Assembly (NCBI GenBank): GCA_009760855.2
Contig: WPIO01000088.1
Span: forward strand, 402,501 to 466,500
Direction: 5' to 3'
Source of the DNA: Cristatella mucedo
Lineage: Eukaryota > Bryozoa > Phylactolaemata > Cristatellidae
Length of the DNA stretch: 64,000 nucleotides
The notes beneath the pieces are model-generated. The model worked only from the letters and a program-made list of their open reading frames with translations, was not told the origin of the DNA and did no database searches. Both the position numbers and the translations under genes were made by a program. Below are positions 1 through 14,565 of this stretch, one piece after another; the stretch's first letter is position 1, and each line of letters starts with the position of its first letter.

Positions 1-4512
<4,512 letters not shown>

Positions 4513-5291
4513 GCCGGCAAGGCAAAACGAAAGTGAAGGTCGGCTAATTTAACAGCCTCGTTTAGATAGAAGCAGAGGAGCCCTCTAAGTAGTTGTCTCC
4601 CCTTCTCTTCACCAAATGCAATGGGAAGTAAAGGAATTGCAGCAGCAGGGCTTGTATGCACGGCCTGTGCTGGGAGGAGCCAGCAGCCAACCCCCTAGGC
4701 TAAGACCCAGGGGCACGAAATGGCGATGCAATGGACGGTAGGAGGAGGCAAATGGAGGAGCAGCAGCCGAGCAGTAAGCGGCTGTACCCGATTCTCAGAA
4801 CGTTATTGTCACCGGCTGCTGGTCTGCGATTGCTCAATAGCGGGATCGAGAGTGATCGTAGGATATGCTGGCTCTGGGCATGGTAGCAATTTCGAGTTCC
4901 CATCTCTCTCGGCATTCCATCATCCCATCCGAGATCCCATCATTCCTCGGCACCGGCTGCTGCCTGTCGTCACATCAGGGTACACTGGGTGCACGGCTGG
5001 GGAGCGAAGGCTATAGACTCACTCACGCGGCTCTCTCTCTCTCTCTCTCGCTCTCTCTCTCTCTCTTGTCGCTCACTGTCTCTGCTTCTCGTTCGTGGAG
5101 TTTGGCTGCTGCTCTCTGCAACGTCTACTTGCCCAGCAGCTCGTCCTAACTTACTCGCCATCAACTGCCGACTTCGTGTTGGCCTTAGCTGCTGTCGTAG
5201 ACATGTAGATAAAGTGAACTGCACAAGACTCTAGAAGACTGTAGACAAAAAAATTGTAGCAGAAATTCACAACTGCTTTTTGCCGTTTCAG
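4513..5291. other. No exon resolved; presumed upstream intron or flank of gene A
   Basis: The stretch contains a short CT run at about 5032-5064 and ends in the acceptor TTTTTGCCGTTTCAG that opens the first recognised exon of gene A. I could not resolve an exon within it. Confidence 0.4.
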
Positions 5292-5617
5292 CTGAAGACC
5301 TGGCTGCCGCCGGCGCTGTCGCCGAAGCTTTGCCCGCTCAGTTGCCACTGCCACCCACCGTTGCCGTCGATGCCGCGTGTGAGGAGCCGGTGGTGGCGAG
5401 CGTTTCGGTGCCGGTTCAGCTGAGCGAAGTGCCGCCGCCGCAGCAGCAGCCGGAGATCGTCGTCAGCCCGTGCGAGCCCGATGCAGCAGTGCAGCAGTCG
5501 TCGTCGGAGGAGGAGCAGGAGGAGCCCGCCGCCGCAGCAGGTCACGTGGACCCCGAGCCACCGAAGCAGAAGCCTTCGTCCTTCGAGCCGACTGCGGCAG
5601 CCTCCGAAGAGGCCGCC

Positions 5618-5618
<1 letters not shown>
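5292..5618 (+). CDS. Gene A exon a (109 codons)
   Basis: It is bounded by acceptor GCCGTTTCAG and donor GCCGCCG|GTGAGAGAG, entering and leaving in phase 1. It encodes an acidic Ala/Val/Pro/Glu stretch with a Glu/Ser cluster (SSSEEEQEEPAAAAG). The donor runs directly into a (GA)n array. Confidence 0.65.
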
Positions 5619-5690
<72 letters not shown>

Positions 5691-8600
5691 AGAGCCGAAA
5701 GGCAGCAGCGTCGTCTGCTCTCGAAGCCGCTTGCGCCTCTCAAGCCGCTGTCTTTGCGCTCGTGCGGCCGCTCGACAAGCAGTTGGATAGTTCGGGTTCG
5801 GAGCGAGCGTGATGTGATGCTTTTCTGCTGCCTCTCCTGTGCCGCCTGCCTCTTTCGCACCTCCTCACCAGACCTCTCCTTCCTCTCCCTCTACCCGTCT
5901 TTCTCCACCCCTGCCTCATTCGTAGCTCGGCTCTGCTGCCTGGCGGTTGACCTCATCGCTGCTGCTGGTGCTGCTGCTGCAGCTGTTGCAGACGTTGCCG
6001 GCGGCGTGTCGCCCCCTCCTCCTCCTGCCTGCGAGGTGGAGCCGGCCGCCGCAGTAGAGGAGGAGCTAGTCAGCGCGGTGGCAGCGGCATCTCAGCACAG
6101 CGAGGCACCGCCGCCATCATTCGACTTCGCAGCCGTCGGCCCGGCCGAAGGTCACGTGTCGCAGCCATCGGAGGTCAGCGCGGCGGCGGTGGCCGAGGGC
6201 GGCTGCGGAGGAGGAGAAGAAGACACATCCGGAGACGAGCCGCTGCCGGCCGAACCTCAGATAGCCATCTGTCCGGCATACTTCCCCGAAGCCGAGCAGG
6301 CGGGCGCTGAAGCTGCCGCCGAAGCAGCAGAGGGTGAGGGAGACTGCGGCACTGCGCTCGCTCGCTCGCTTGCTGGCTGCTGCTGCTGCGGGCCGGCGGC
6401 CGTTGGAAGGTGGTTGGAAGTGGGCGTCTCTGCCGCTGCCATGCCGGCAGCTGCCGACGCTGCTAGCTCGCCTGCCGACGTGGCATCGGCAGCGGTCGGT
6501 CGGTCGGTCGGTCGGGTTTCTCTGCTCTCGTCACCGCGGCAGCCAAGCGTGACGCGCGTCAGAGGCGTCGCCCACTGCTCGTGCCAGCTGCCACGGTCTG
6601 CTGCCACTGCCCACCGCCGCGATCTGCGTCGGGCGTCGTCGATGCCGGCGTCCAGTCGCGGCCGTCGGCGCACGTCCGTCTTCGTAGAGGGGGAGGCTGT
6701 AGGATGCCGGCACGCCGACGCTGCCAGGGGCCGGGCCCAGCGCGCCCAGCCCGCGCCGGCAGCCGCCTCAGACGACGCCGCAGCCGTCGAGGCGCGCCGC
6801 CGGCCTTCCGCCGCCGCAGCAGCAGCCTGCGGCCCGCTTGTGGCCCTGGCCCCAGGAGCCGTCTGCAGCCAGCGGCTAGTGAATCGCCAGAGGCCGTAAT
6901 CCGTCGACCGACGAATCGCCCGTCACGCTAGGTGGAGCGCTGCTGCTGCCGGGCCCGCAGCCCGAAGCAGTTGGCCACGATTCGCCTTTGGCCGAGATCA
7001 TAACGTCAGCAGAGGTGGCCAGCGCAGCCACGTCGGAGGTGGCGCCCGAAGCCGTTACGTCCGAGGAGGCGATAGCTGACGCCTTGGCGTCGGAGGCAAT
7101 AGCTGACGCCTTGGCGGCGGAAGTGATCGCTGACGCATTGGCGGCCGACACTTTAACGGCCGCTGCATCTAGCCGTCGATCCTCGGCCTCGGCAGAGGAG
7201 ATCACCACCGTCCCTGACGACGGCCTGCCTGCTGCCGCTAACGTCCCATCCGATTCGGGCGACACGGTCGCAGCAGCGCCAGGCGCCTGGTCGCCAGAGC
7301 TGCGTGCCACACTCGACGGTTCGCCCGAGCCGACCGACGTGGCGGCAGCTGCCGCTCTATCCGAGGCAGCGGCGGTCGAAGCAGACGACGCCGCTGCCTC
7401 CGCCCGGGAAGGATCACCGCCGCCGGGTGAGCCGGCGGAGGAGGAGCAGGAGCAGGAGGAGGAGCAGGAGCAGGAGCAGGAGGAGGAGGAGGAGGAGGAG
7501 GAGGTCGCAGGTGCTTGCGACGTTGCGACGGCTGCTGCATCTGCTGCGCAATCTTCGTCGGTCGGCGGCCACGGCTTGCCAAGCCTGACGCCGGCTGAGC
7601 CGGCTGCCTCTGCTTCTGCTGCTGCCACTGCCCTGTTGGCCAGTGTTGATAGCGCGCCTCCCACGATCGAAGCAGCCGCAAACGAAGCCGGCGACCCACG
7701 TGGGTCGCCGGTGCAGCCTCGGCTGCTGCTCGGCAGCAGCGGCAGCAGCCGTAGCAGCCCATTCGAGATCGCACCGCATGCGGCCGATCCAGCAGCAGCT
7801 TCTCTGCCGCCGCCGCCGCCGTCGTCGTCATCATCGTCTTCGTCGTCGCCGCCGCCGCCGCCATCATTAGGGCATGACGGTACCGGCGTGTGCCTTTCCT
7901 TCTTTTTTTCTCGGCTGCCCGTTTGCTGCTTGCAGCTTCCTGTCCGGTCCTTCCTCTTACGAGGAGCACGATCTGTCCTGGTCGACTGTGGCTGTGCCGG
8001 CGCCGCCGCCGCCGCCTGGAGCGCCACGCTTGCCTTTCCGGTTTTCGGCTGCTGCTGCTGCCTCTGAAGCTGTGCCTGGTCGTGCCCGACTTTATGCGAC
8101 AGACCGACTGCTGTGTCCCGTCACGAGTCCGCTTGCTTGATCTGTGCACCCACGTCCGCTACTCTTCTGCCATCCACGATTTTGCCTCTCGTCGAGGAGA
8201 GCTCGACTCTTGTCGAGCTCCTCTTTACTGCTGCTCTACGGCCTCATGCGGTCTTTCTGCACGACGTCGCGGTCCACGAGCGCTCCAGCTTCCGGCTGTC
8301 ATCGGAATTCCGCCCGCTGTCGTCGCCACCGTTTCCTTCGGCAGCCTCTGCTGCCGCCACCTGTGCTCACAGCCACCCGTGGCCACCGGTGGCTCCTTCA
8401 TTCCTTCCCCGGTGGCTCCTTCATTCCTTCCTTCCTGCTTCTGCCGCCGTTGTTTCCGGCTGCTGCGAGCGCCACTAGCTGAAGTTGCCACCACCGACGG
8501 ATCGGACTTGCTGTCCCGAGTGCTTGCGCTGGCGCGCCCGCAAAGTCGCAGCGGAGGCACTTCCGGTCCTCGACGCCGCAGCCTCGGCGTCGCTCCCTCA

Positions 8601-10758
8601 GCTCGTCGTATCTCGAGCTTTCGGGTGGTGCCGGCGATGTCATCACCACCCGACGGATTCGATTCAAAGTCCGAGTTCCGAGTTCAGCGCCGCTAACTGT
8701 CGAATGTGCCCTCCCGCTGGATCCGGCGACTGCCTCTGCCGCCGCAGCCGCTGCCGCCCGGGTCGGTCTGTTAACGTGCCTTCTGTCCTCATTCCTTGCC
8801 GCTTCGTCGCGGCCGCGTTAACGCTGCTTCGGGGGCGGGCTAACGACGGGCCGACCGCAAAGGATGTGGCAAAGCCGAGCCTGCTGCTGCCGCCGCCTCG
8901 GGGCAGGTCCGGGCATGCTCTCGGGGCAGGTACGAGCGGCTCGGCGGGCGGGCTCTGGCAACGTCGCTCGGCTCCGGCGGTGTCGTGGCGGTCGCGAGCG
9001 CTCTCCGGCAGGCATCTCGCTTTGCCCTCTACCCACATGCCTGCCGCCAACGGCTTGCTATTGCCGCAAGTGTTGCAAGTTGCAGTTGCTCCGGCCGCAG
9101 GTCGGGTTGCTGGCCGCTGCTTCTGCGGGTGTTTTGGGCCGCCGCCGCGGCTGTGGGTTCTGCGTGGCTGCAGCTTGCAGCACGCGCGCATGCGAGAGTG
9201 CTGTTGCCGCCACGTCCTCGCCTCCACATGCGCGAGCGGCTTTTCCGCTGCCTTGCCGCCACCGCCGTCGTTTCGCCCATCTGCTGCTGCTGCTGCAGCG
9301 CGACGATCGCCGGCATCGACGTCGCCTCTGCCGCCTCGCGACGATCGCGATCGTCGTAATTCTGATCGTCGCCGGTTGCAGAGCTGCCGCCTCCTGCGAT
9401 CGAGGAGACGGCCCCCGAAGCGGGAGGAGAATCGTGCGATGCTGGGGCTGCCAACTCGTCGCTGCTACTGCAGCGTCCCGAGGACAAGCATCAGGACGAG
9501 CATCCGACGGCAGAGGATCAGCTTCCGCCGCCGGCCGAGCAGCTCGTCCCCTGCGACCCGCTGCCTCCGACCTTGACCGAGGCGATCGTCATCGACGAAG
9601 AGCCGGCCGTGGACGGCGGCGAGGCGCCACTCGAGATCAATGGATCTGCCGCCGGTCTTGCGACGGCCGAGGAGGAGGAGGAGGCGGCAGAGGACAGCAT
9701 AGCGGCGGCCGTGCTGGCGGCAGGCAGGCGAAGCCTGGCGCTGTCTGCCGGCCAGCAGCAGCAGGTTTGTCCTGCGGCGGCGTGAGCTCGCTCGCTCACA
9801 TCCGCTTCTTCCTCCGAGAGAGGCGCTGGCTGCGAGCGGTGGCGGAGACGATACCAACTGGCATTCAATGGCTGCACGGCTGCGCAGCAGCGAACGGCTG
9901 GCTGGCTATTGCCGGCCGCCGCTTCGGCCGCTTTCCTATCGCGAAATGAAACAGAGAAGAAATGAAACAGAGAAGAGCGCGGCGAGTTGTAGTCGTCTTC
10001 GTCGGCGCTGCCGGTCGGAGGCCGCCGGCCCATGATGCCAAGCCAGGGAGCGCGTCGAACTTTGACCCCTAGCTCGGGGACGGCCAATCGTCTGGGAGGC
10101 TTGAGGCGACGCAAGCTCCTATGCAGTCCAATTTTCGAGTCGCATTGTGGTTTGCCCACGGCTAGTTAGTAAGCTGGTTGTATCGTCATTCAATTTGAGA
10201 AAGTTTTCTGCTGCCGAGTGTGATACCGGCAGCAATACACGCAGCAATACTGGGAGTTTACTGAATTCGACCTGCTGGACGGAATGCTGGGAGGAATCAA
10301 TGCATCGTGCGTCATCATCGAAAGTGAAAGCCAAAATAGTTTGGGCCTGCTTAGGCTAGGGCAGCCATCCAACCACTGCAGCACACAGGCTGTGACACAG
10401 TTTTGTGTGACTTTTGCCTGCCCACCTCTTTCTTTCTGCACCGCAATGACGAGATGCTTGCAGATGGCAAGGCAGCGAGACAGCTGGCCGACGGTGCGGC
10501 CGTTGCAGCTTCGCTGTTGCAACCCACGTGATCTGACTCACGTGATCTGCTTCCCCTTCGAGCGGTTGCAGCGACGACGGACGTTGCGTTCTTGTGCTTC
10601 CATCGTTTTCTCGCTGCGGCATGATGCTTGACATCGGAAAGTCCTCGGACGCTTCCCTTGGCTTCCATGTCGGTTTGACTCCTTTGAATGATCCGATCGT
10701 TTAGTCGTGCCTGCCTGCCTGCCTGCCTCCTTAAAGCAACCTTCAAATCCTTTGGAGA

Positions 10759-10819
<61 letters not shown>

Positions 10820-11399
10820 TGCCACCCCCTCTTCACTACTGCCAACCCCGTGCCATACCGTGCAGTACCATCAGGGGGAGACAAATGAGCTGCATTTACT
10901 GGCTCGCTTGTAGTTTGATGATGTCACGACTGCCGAAGTCGACGGCGCAGGAGACGCTCTCGCCGACCTCACTCCTCCTCCCTCACTGCATCTGAATGCA
11001 TTCGATGCTGACATTGCTGCTGCTGCTGCTGCTTCTTCGGTGGTGGCTACACCCGAGAATCACAACGGTTCAGCTGGTGAGCCGTCGCGTCGTATGCTTT
11101 CGCTGCTGCAGCAGCAGCGCTGGCTCGAGTCGACCGCGTGACCAGTCGTTCACGCGGCGGCGGCCGAGCAGACCTTTATTCGGTTTCTTTTTTTGCATTC
11201 CGTTGCAGCTTTGGCTGTTTATTGTTTGTTTCTTTTACAACTTCCGTTGCAGCTTTCGGTGGCCAGGCTGCCTCTCCGGGTGAAGCCAACGAGGCCGTCA
11301 CTACGCCAACGTCGCCGACCACCGCCTCCGACCTCAGTGGCCAGAAAAAGACCAAGAGCTCTTCGGCCTTGCCTCACTCGCGCATCCCAGTTCTGCAAG
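5292..11399 (+). CDS. Gene A: multi-exon Ala/Glu/Pro-rich acidic protein, partial
   Basis: I do not recognise this protein. Supported exons are 5292-5618, 5992-6333, about 6893-7879, 9382-9764, 10914-11076 and 11253-11399. Phases agree wherever both ends are clear: 1/1, 1/1, then 1/0, 0/1, 1/1. Several donors read G|GTGAG in phase 1, and the acceptors are TTGCAG, TTTCAG or TTGTAG. The product is low-complexity and acidic, rich in Ala, Glu, Pro and Ser, with a Glu/Gln tract, a short internal repeat around 'IADALA' and no visible domain. The last exon ends in a basic segment (QKKTKSSSALPHSRIPVLQ). This composition suits a disordered scaffold or cytoskeleton-associated protein, but that is inference. 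The start exon and the 3' end were not found, and further exons are likely between 7.9 and 9.4 kb. Confidence 0.6.
5619..5688. repeat. (GA)n microsatellite starting at a splice donor
   Basis: An almost perfect GA run that begins with the GTGAG of gene A's exon-a donor, so the first intron bases are the first repeat units. Confidence 0.9.
5992..6333 (+). CDS. Gene A exon b (113 codons)
   Basis: Acceptor CTGTTGCAG and donor GCAGAGG|GTGAGG, phase 1 in and out, so it joins exon a in frame. It encodes a disordered acidic region that includes 'EPQIAICPAYFPEAEQAG', the least repetitive piece of the protein. An alternative acceptor (ctgcag) lies 9 bases upstream. Confidence 0.65.
6334..6892 (+). other. 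Presumed intron of gene A
   Basis: GC-rich, starting with GTGAGGG. It holds GCTC and GGTC short tandem repeats (about 6357-6372 and 6495-6515). Three long frames pass through, but none joins the neighbouring exons in phase. Confidence 0.4.
6893..7879 (+). CDS. Gene A exon c (long acidic Ala/Glu exon, borders uncertain)
   Basis: An open plus frame of about 1 kb encoding Ala/Glu/Ser/Asp-rich sequence: a short repeat (EAIADALAS, then EAIADALAA, then EVIADALAA), a Glu/Gln run at about 7438-7503 and a Pro/Ser run at about 7807-7865. The acceptor is weak (GCCAGAG|GC gives phase 1), and the donor GACG|GTACCG at 7879 is one of several options. A phase-1 donor-like G|GTGAGC at about 7434 and an acceptor-like GTCGCAG at about 7510 could also excise a 70-base micro-intron. 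Composition and continuity support coding; the exact limits are not established. Confidence 0.5.
7936..8140 (+). CDS. Candidate exon of gene A
   Basis: After a good acceptor (GCTGCTTGCAG) the plus frame reads FLSGPSSYEEHDLSWSTVAV and then a Pro run, ending in TGA by 8140. The composition resembles gene A, but the entry phase (2) does not match a clear upstream donor and the true donor is unknown. Confidence 0.3.
8141..9381 (+). other. Unresolved part of gene A, possible further exons
   Basis: Short stretches look coding-like (about 8550-8620, Ala/Glu/Leu-rich; about 8838-8910, containing 'NDGPTAKDVAKP'), but I could not place consistent splice borders. CCTTCATTCCTTCC-type short repeats lie near 8395-8435. 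Confidence 0.3.
9382..9764 (+). CDS. Gene A exon d (128 codons)
   Basis: Acceptor CGCCGGTTGCAG and donor CAGCAGCAG|GTTTGT, phase 1 in and 0 out. It encodes an acidic region with 'PEDKHQDEHPTAEDQLP', a Glu cluster and a C-terminal 'SAGQQQQ'. Reading on past the donor reaches TGA at 9783, so a terminal-exon reading is possible. The phase-0 donor matches the phase-0 start of the next exon, which favours splicing. Confidence 0.6.
9765..10913 (+). other. Intron of gene A
   Basis: It starts GTTTGT and ends GCTTGTAG. It holds a (TA)n array at 10761-10817, two CACGTG motifs near 10526-10545 and a direct GAAATGAAACAGAGAAGA duplication near 9945-9975. No element or coding segment is recognised. Confidence 0.45.
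10761..10817. repeat. (TA)n microsatellite
   Basis: About 28 uninterrupted TA units, roughly 95 bases upstream of gene A's exon-e acceptor. Confidence 0.97.
10914..11076 (+). CDS. Gene A exon e (54 codons)
   Basis: Acceptor GGCTCGCTTGTAG, donor TCAGCTG|GTGAGC, phase 0 in and 1 out. It encodes 'FDDVTTAEVDGAGDALADL' followed by a Pro/Ala-rich stretch ending 'ATPENHNGSA'. The base composition (Asp, Ala, Thr, Pro codons) matches the other exons of gene A. Confidence 0.65.
11253..11399 (+). CDS. Gene A exon f (49 codons)
   Basis: Acceptor TTACAACTTCCGTTGCAG has a good pyrimidine tract, and the donor is TGCAAG|GTGAGC; phase 1 in and out. It encodes a Gly/Ala/Thr/Ser/Pro-rich stretch ending in a basic segment (GQKKTKSSSALPHSRIPVLQ). 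The gene continues downstream, but I could not identify the next exon. Confidence 0.65.
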
Positions 11400-11426
11400 G
11401 TGAGCGGCTAGTTAGTCTCAAAATGT

Positions 11427-11561
<135 letters not shown>

Positions 11562-11851
11562 GCCCATCTTCTCCCATCGAGTTCCGGCGGGCGGTTGGGG
11601 GGGTGAGGGTGCCAACGGCCCGCCTCCGGGCGTCTTGGACTTAAGACAAATCAAAGCAAAGCGGTCCAGTGATGGCCTTGCTTCGTGGTCAGGCCTAGCT
11701 TCTTGCTGGCCCGTAGCCGAGGGGGGCTGTGGGGGCCGAAATGTGGCAACCACCGGTCGTATGCCATACCGAGGCTGTTGCAGTTATTTCGCAGTGGTCG
11801 TGGTCCCGCAGACTTGCCGGATAGGCTGTTGCTTTGGGTTCTTGCCACATT

Positions 11852-11930
<79 letters not shown>

Positions 11931-11975
11931 AATAAATAAATATATATATTTATTTATTTATTTCTCTCTCACTCT
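11852..11975. repeat. Compound (CT)n(TA)n with (AAAT)n inverted repeat
   Basis: A CT run, then a TA run, then GAGAGAAATAAATAAATATA and its near reverse complement TATATTTATTTATTTCTCTC. The GA part can also pair with the upstream CT run. Confidence 0.9.
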
Positions 11976-12505
11976 CTTGCTCTCGCACTCCATTCATTTC
12001 AAGGGCAGCCAACAGATGCATGCCTAGGAGCCAGAGAGCAGTCGCCAGCAGCCTGGCCACTTCCGTTCAAGCATGCGAGCCACTCGATGGCATCACGTGC
12101 ACTCGGCGGCTGGCAGAGGCCGTCGGCTTCAGTATGCTTAGCCGAGAAACGCTTCCGTGGCCTGCACCTCCGGGCCTCCGGCTTCATTCGTCTGCTCGGC
12201 ATGCACGCACGCGGCTGCGCTGCCCATTTCGTTGCAGGCGGCTTGCATGCTCCCACTAAGAGCAGTGAGTATTTGCATCCGTGGTTCCATGTTCGTGTCA
12301 CGTGCTTTACATGCACATGGTGGCGTCTAGTGCTTGCGTTGCCCTCTTGTCACGTGCCGCCGGCCCGCTTGCACGGTACTAACCGACGGGGGAAAACCGT
12401 CGCCGGTCGATGGTCGGTGCGCGTCAGCGTTGCTATGCAGCAGCGGAGGCTGGTCCACACGTCGGCAGTGGTGTCCCCCGGTCGACAGGGTTGGGCCACT
12501 CTGCC

Positions 12506-12593
12506 GTCTCTCTGTCTTTCTTGCTCTCTGCTGTCTCTCTCTCTCTCTCTGTCTATGTCTTTGTCTCTCTCTCTCTCTCTGTCTATGTCTTTA

Positions 12594-12634
<41 letters not shown>

Positions 12635-12647
12635 GTCTATGTCTTTA

Positions 12648-12705
<58 letters not shown>

Positions 12706-12719
12706 TCTCTTTCTCTGTC
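12506..12719. repeat. Compound (CT)n/(CTGT)n microsatellite
   Basis: CT dinucleotides alternating with CTGT runs. A 50-60 base block (GTCTATGTCTTTATCTGTC and its CTGT tail) is repeated two to three times. Confidence 0.95.
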
Positions 12720-14409
12720 AAACATACCCGCTGCGAGAGGCGTGGTGTCAGTGGCAGCTGTGCTGAAACGACGGCAGCGTTCTGCCGTGGTCATATGTCG
12801 TCGTCGGTTCGGTCGGCTTAGTCGTCGTCGTAGCTGCCTCGTGGCGGTATCTGACCGTGTCACTGCAGTCATGGCACCTCAGCTCGTCGGTGCTTCCGCG
12901 GCTTAACCTACTGACCCGACTCGACGGTCAGCGGCTTTTATAACCGGTCCCATGGGGGAGAGAGGAATTATGATGATGCAGCAGCAGCTTCTGGCTCTGC
13001 ACCTACTTCCTCCCTCGGCGGTCTCTATCTGTCTGTGCCCGTTTTACTTTTGGCGCAGCGCCGCCATTTAATTTGCTCGCTTGCACTCACCATGCTCGGG
13101 AGAGTAGGAAAAGCTGCTCTTGAAAAAAGCGTGCACCACCGCGCCGAGATTCGGCTGCCGCCGCGCCCGGGAGCCGGCTTTGGAAACAGCCGGGAAGCAC
13201 GCAGCCCTACCGCTGTGCAGTGCCTCGTTATCGTGCACAATCACCGATTGCCACACACTCGCGGCACGTGCTGCCAAACTGCTGCTGCTGCTGCTGCTGC
13301 GGTGACTGGCCGATGCCTTGGTTAGCTCGATTCACCAGCATCTCCATGCAGCGGTAGCGGCGGTCCGTTGACCGCGTATGCACCGGTTCTTTCTGCACCA
13401 CCGCCGAGAGAGATGTTCGGCTCTCATTAAGTGTGGTGCACCCGTGTGGCTGAGCAGTTAACATTTGAGATTCACCGCTAGCAGCAGCCTTGGCTGCACG
13501 CCAATGCGAGCTGCCATTTGTGGATTTTTGGCGCAGAAAACCGCGGCTGGCTTGCCTTTTGAGTCATCTAAACCTGCTTGCTTGGCCTGCATGCGTCAAG
13601 CGTTTGCTTGAACCGACGAAAAAACAGCTTGCATCGATAAAACGCAGCAGGCGAAAGAATGCGCAACGGCTCGTTTCCGCAGCTTCGGCGGCTGGGTGCA
13701 ACAGACACTTCCGGCAGACATCTTACCTCCCAGAAGCTTTCCCGGCTCGACGCTCGCTTTCAAGTATTTTTCTTGAAGAGAGCATCGCTCTCGGGTTTGG
13801 TCGCCCAGGGCCGAGGTGCTCCTCACCGTTCACGACCCAGATCGCAGCTTCGAGAGTCGCTGTTCGGCGATAGATCCATTAATTTTGCCCACTGCAAGCA
13901 CGGTGTTGATAGCTGCTGTTGAGGTTTCTCCTGCAGCTATATAAACGCAACAGTTGATTAAATCAGCTAGCTGTAAACCGGCAGACCGAGAGAGGCTAGA
14001 ACCACACACCTCGTTCAGTTTATGAGGGCATGAGCTGCGCCTGGCGTCGGCTCGGCAGCTGCTGCTCAGGCTGCTCGAACGTGCTCGAACGTGCGCCGGC
14101 ACGTGCAGCGCATCCCGACGACGAGTTTGCCTGTTCAGCGGCTTTGCCTCGGCGCGGCTGTCGGTACTTGTCGCGATCCGAATGCTGACGAGCCTGTGTC
14201 CCGGCGGCCTGCTCGATGCACGCTCGAAGTCCTGCGTCAGCGCTAGGAAAGCCAGCCAGCGTGGCCTTTTTTCTCGTCAATAATTAAGAGTTTCGCCTCG
14301 GCTGGTTAATGTCGTTCGCTTTTCGAATATCCAGACCAATGTCAAGGTCGAGCACCCAGCTCGCTCGATCGATCACGCTCAAACCCGGCCTTAAATAAAC
14401 AAATGAATC
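12720..14409. other. No supported gene
   Basis: Mixed-composition DNA. A short tRNA A-box-like string (GTGTGGCTGAGCAGTTAA, near 13445) lacks a matching B box. No exon with consistent borders was found, though later exons of gene A could lie here. Confidence 0.35.
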
Positions 14410-14565
14410 CTAGCTGATGAAACGGCCTCTCTTTGCATAGCGACAGGAGAGCCTTTACGGCTATCGCCACCGCTTGGCTGTGGCGATACAGGATCGCCCA
14501 CTGCAGGGATCGAACCCACGACCTCGGGACCGAGGTCGTGAAAGCAACCGCCTTACCTGGTGTGG
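14410..14565 (-). mobile_element. SINE family 1 copy
   Basis: On the minus strand the copy has a tRNA-like 5' part with box B GGTTCGATCCC, preceded by the palindrome CGACCTCGGTCCCGAGGTCG and the A-box-like AGGTAAGGCGG. The body follows ('taaaggctctcctgtcgctatgc') and it ends near 'ggccgtttcatcagctagga'. The family is tRNA-derived and would be transcribed by RNA polymerase III. Confidence 0.75.

Noticed and set aside
12506-12719. Possible CRISPR-like spacing of GTCTATGTCTTT units
   Set aside because: Units are degenerate CT/CTGT microsatellite with no unique spacers; the genome is eukaryotic.
13440-13470. tRNA-like GTGTGGCTGAGCAGTTAA
   Set aside because: Box A-like only; no box B, stems or anticodon loop could be folded.
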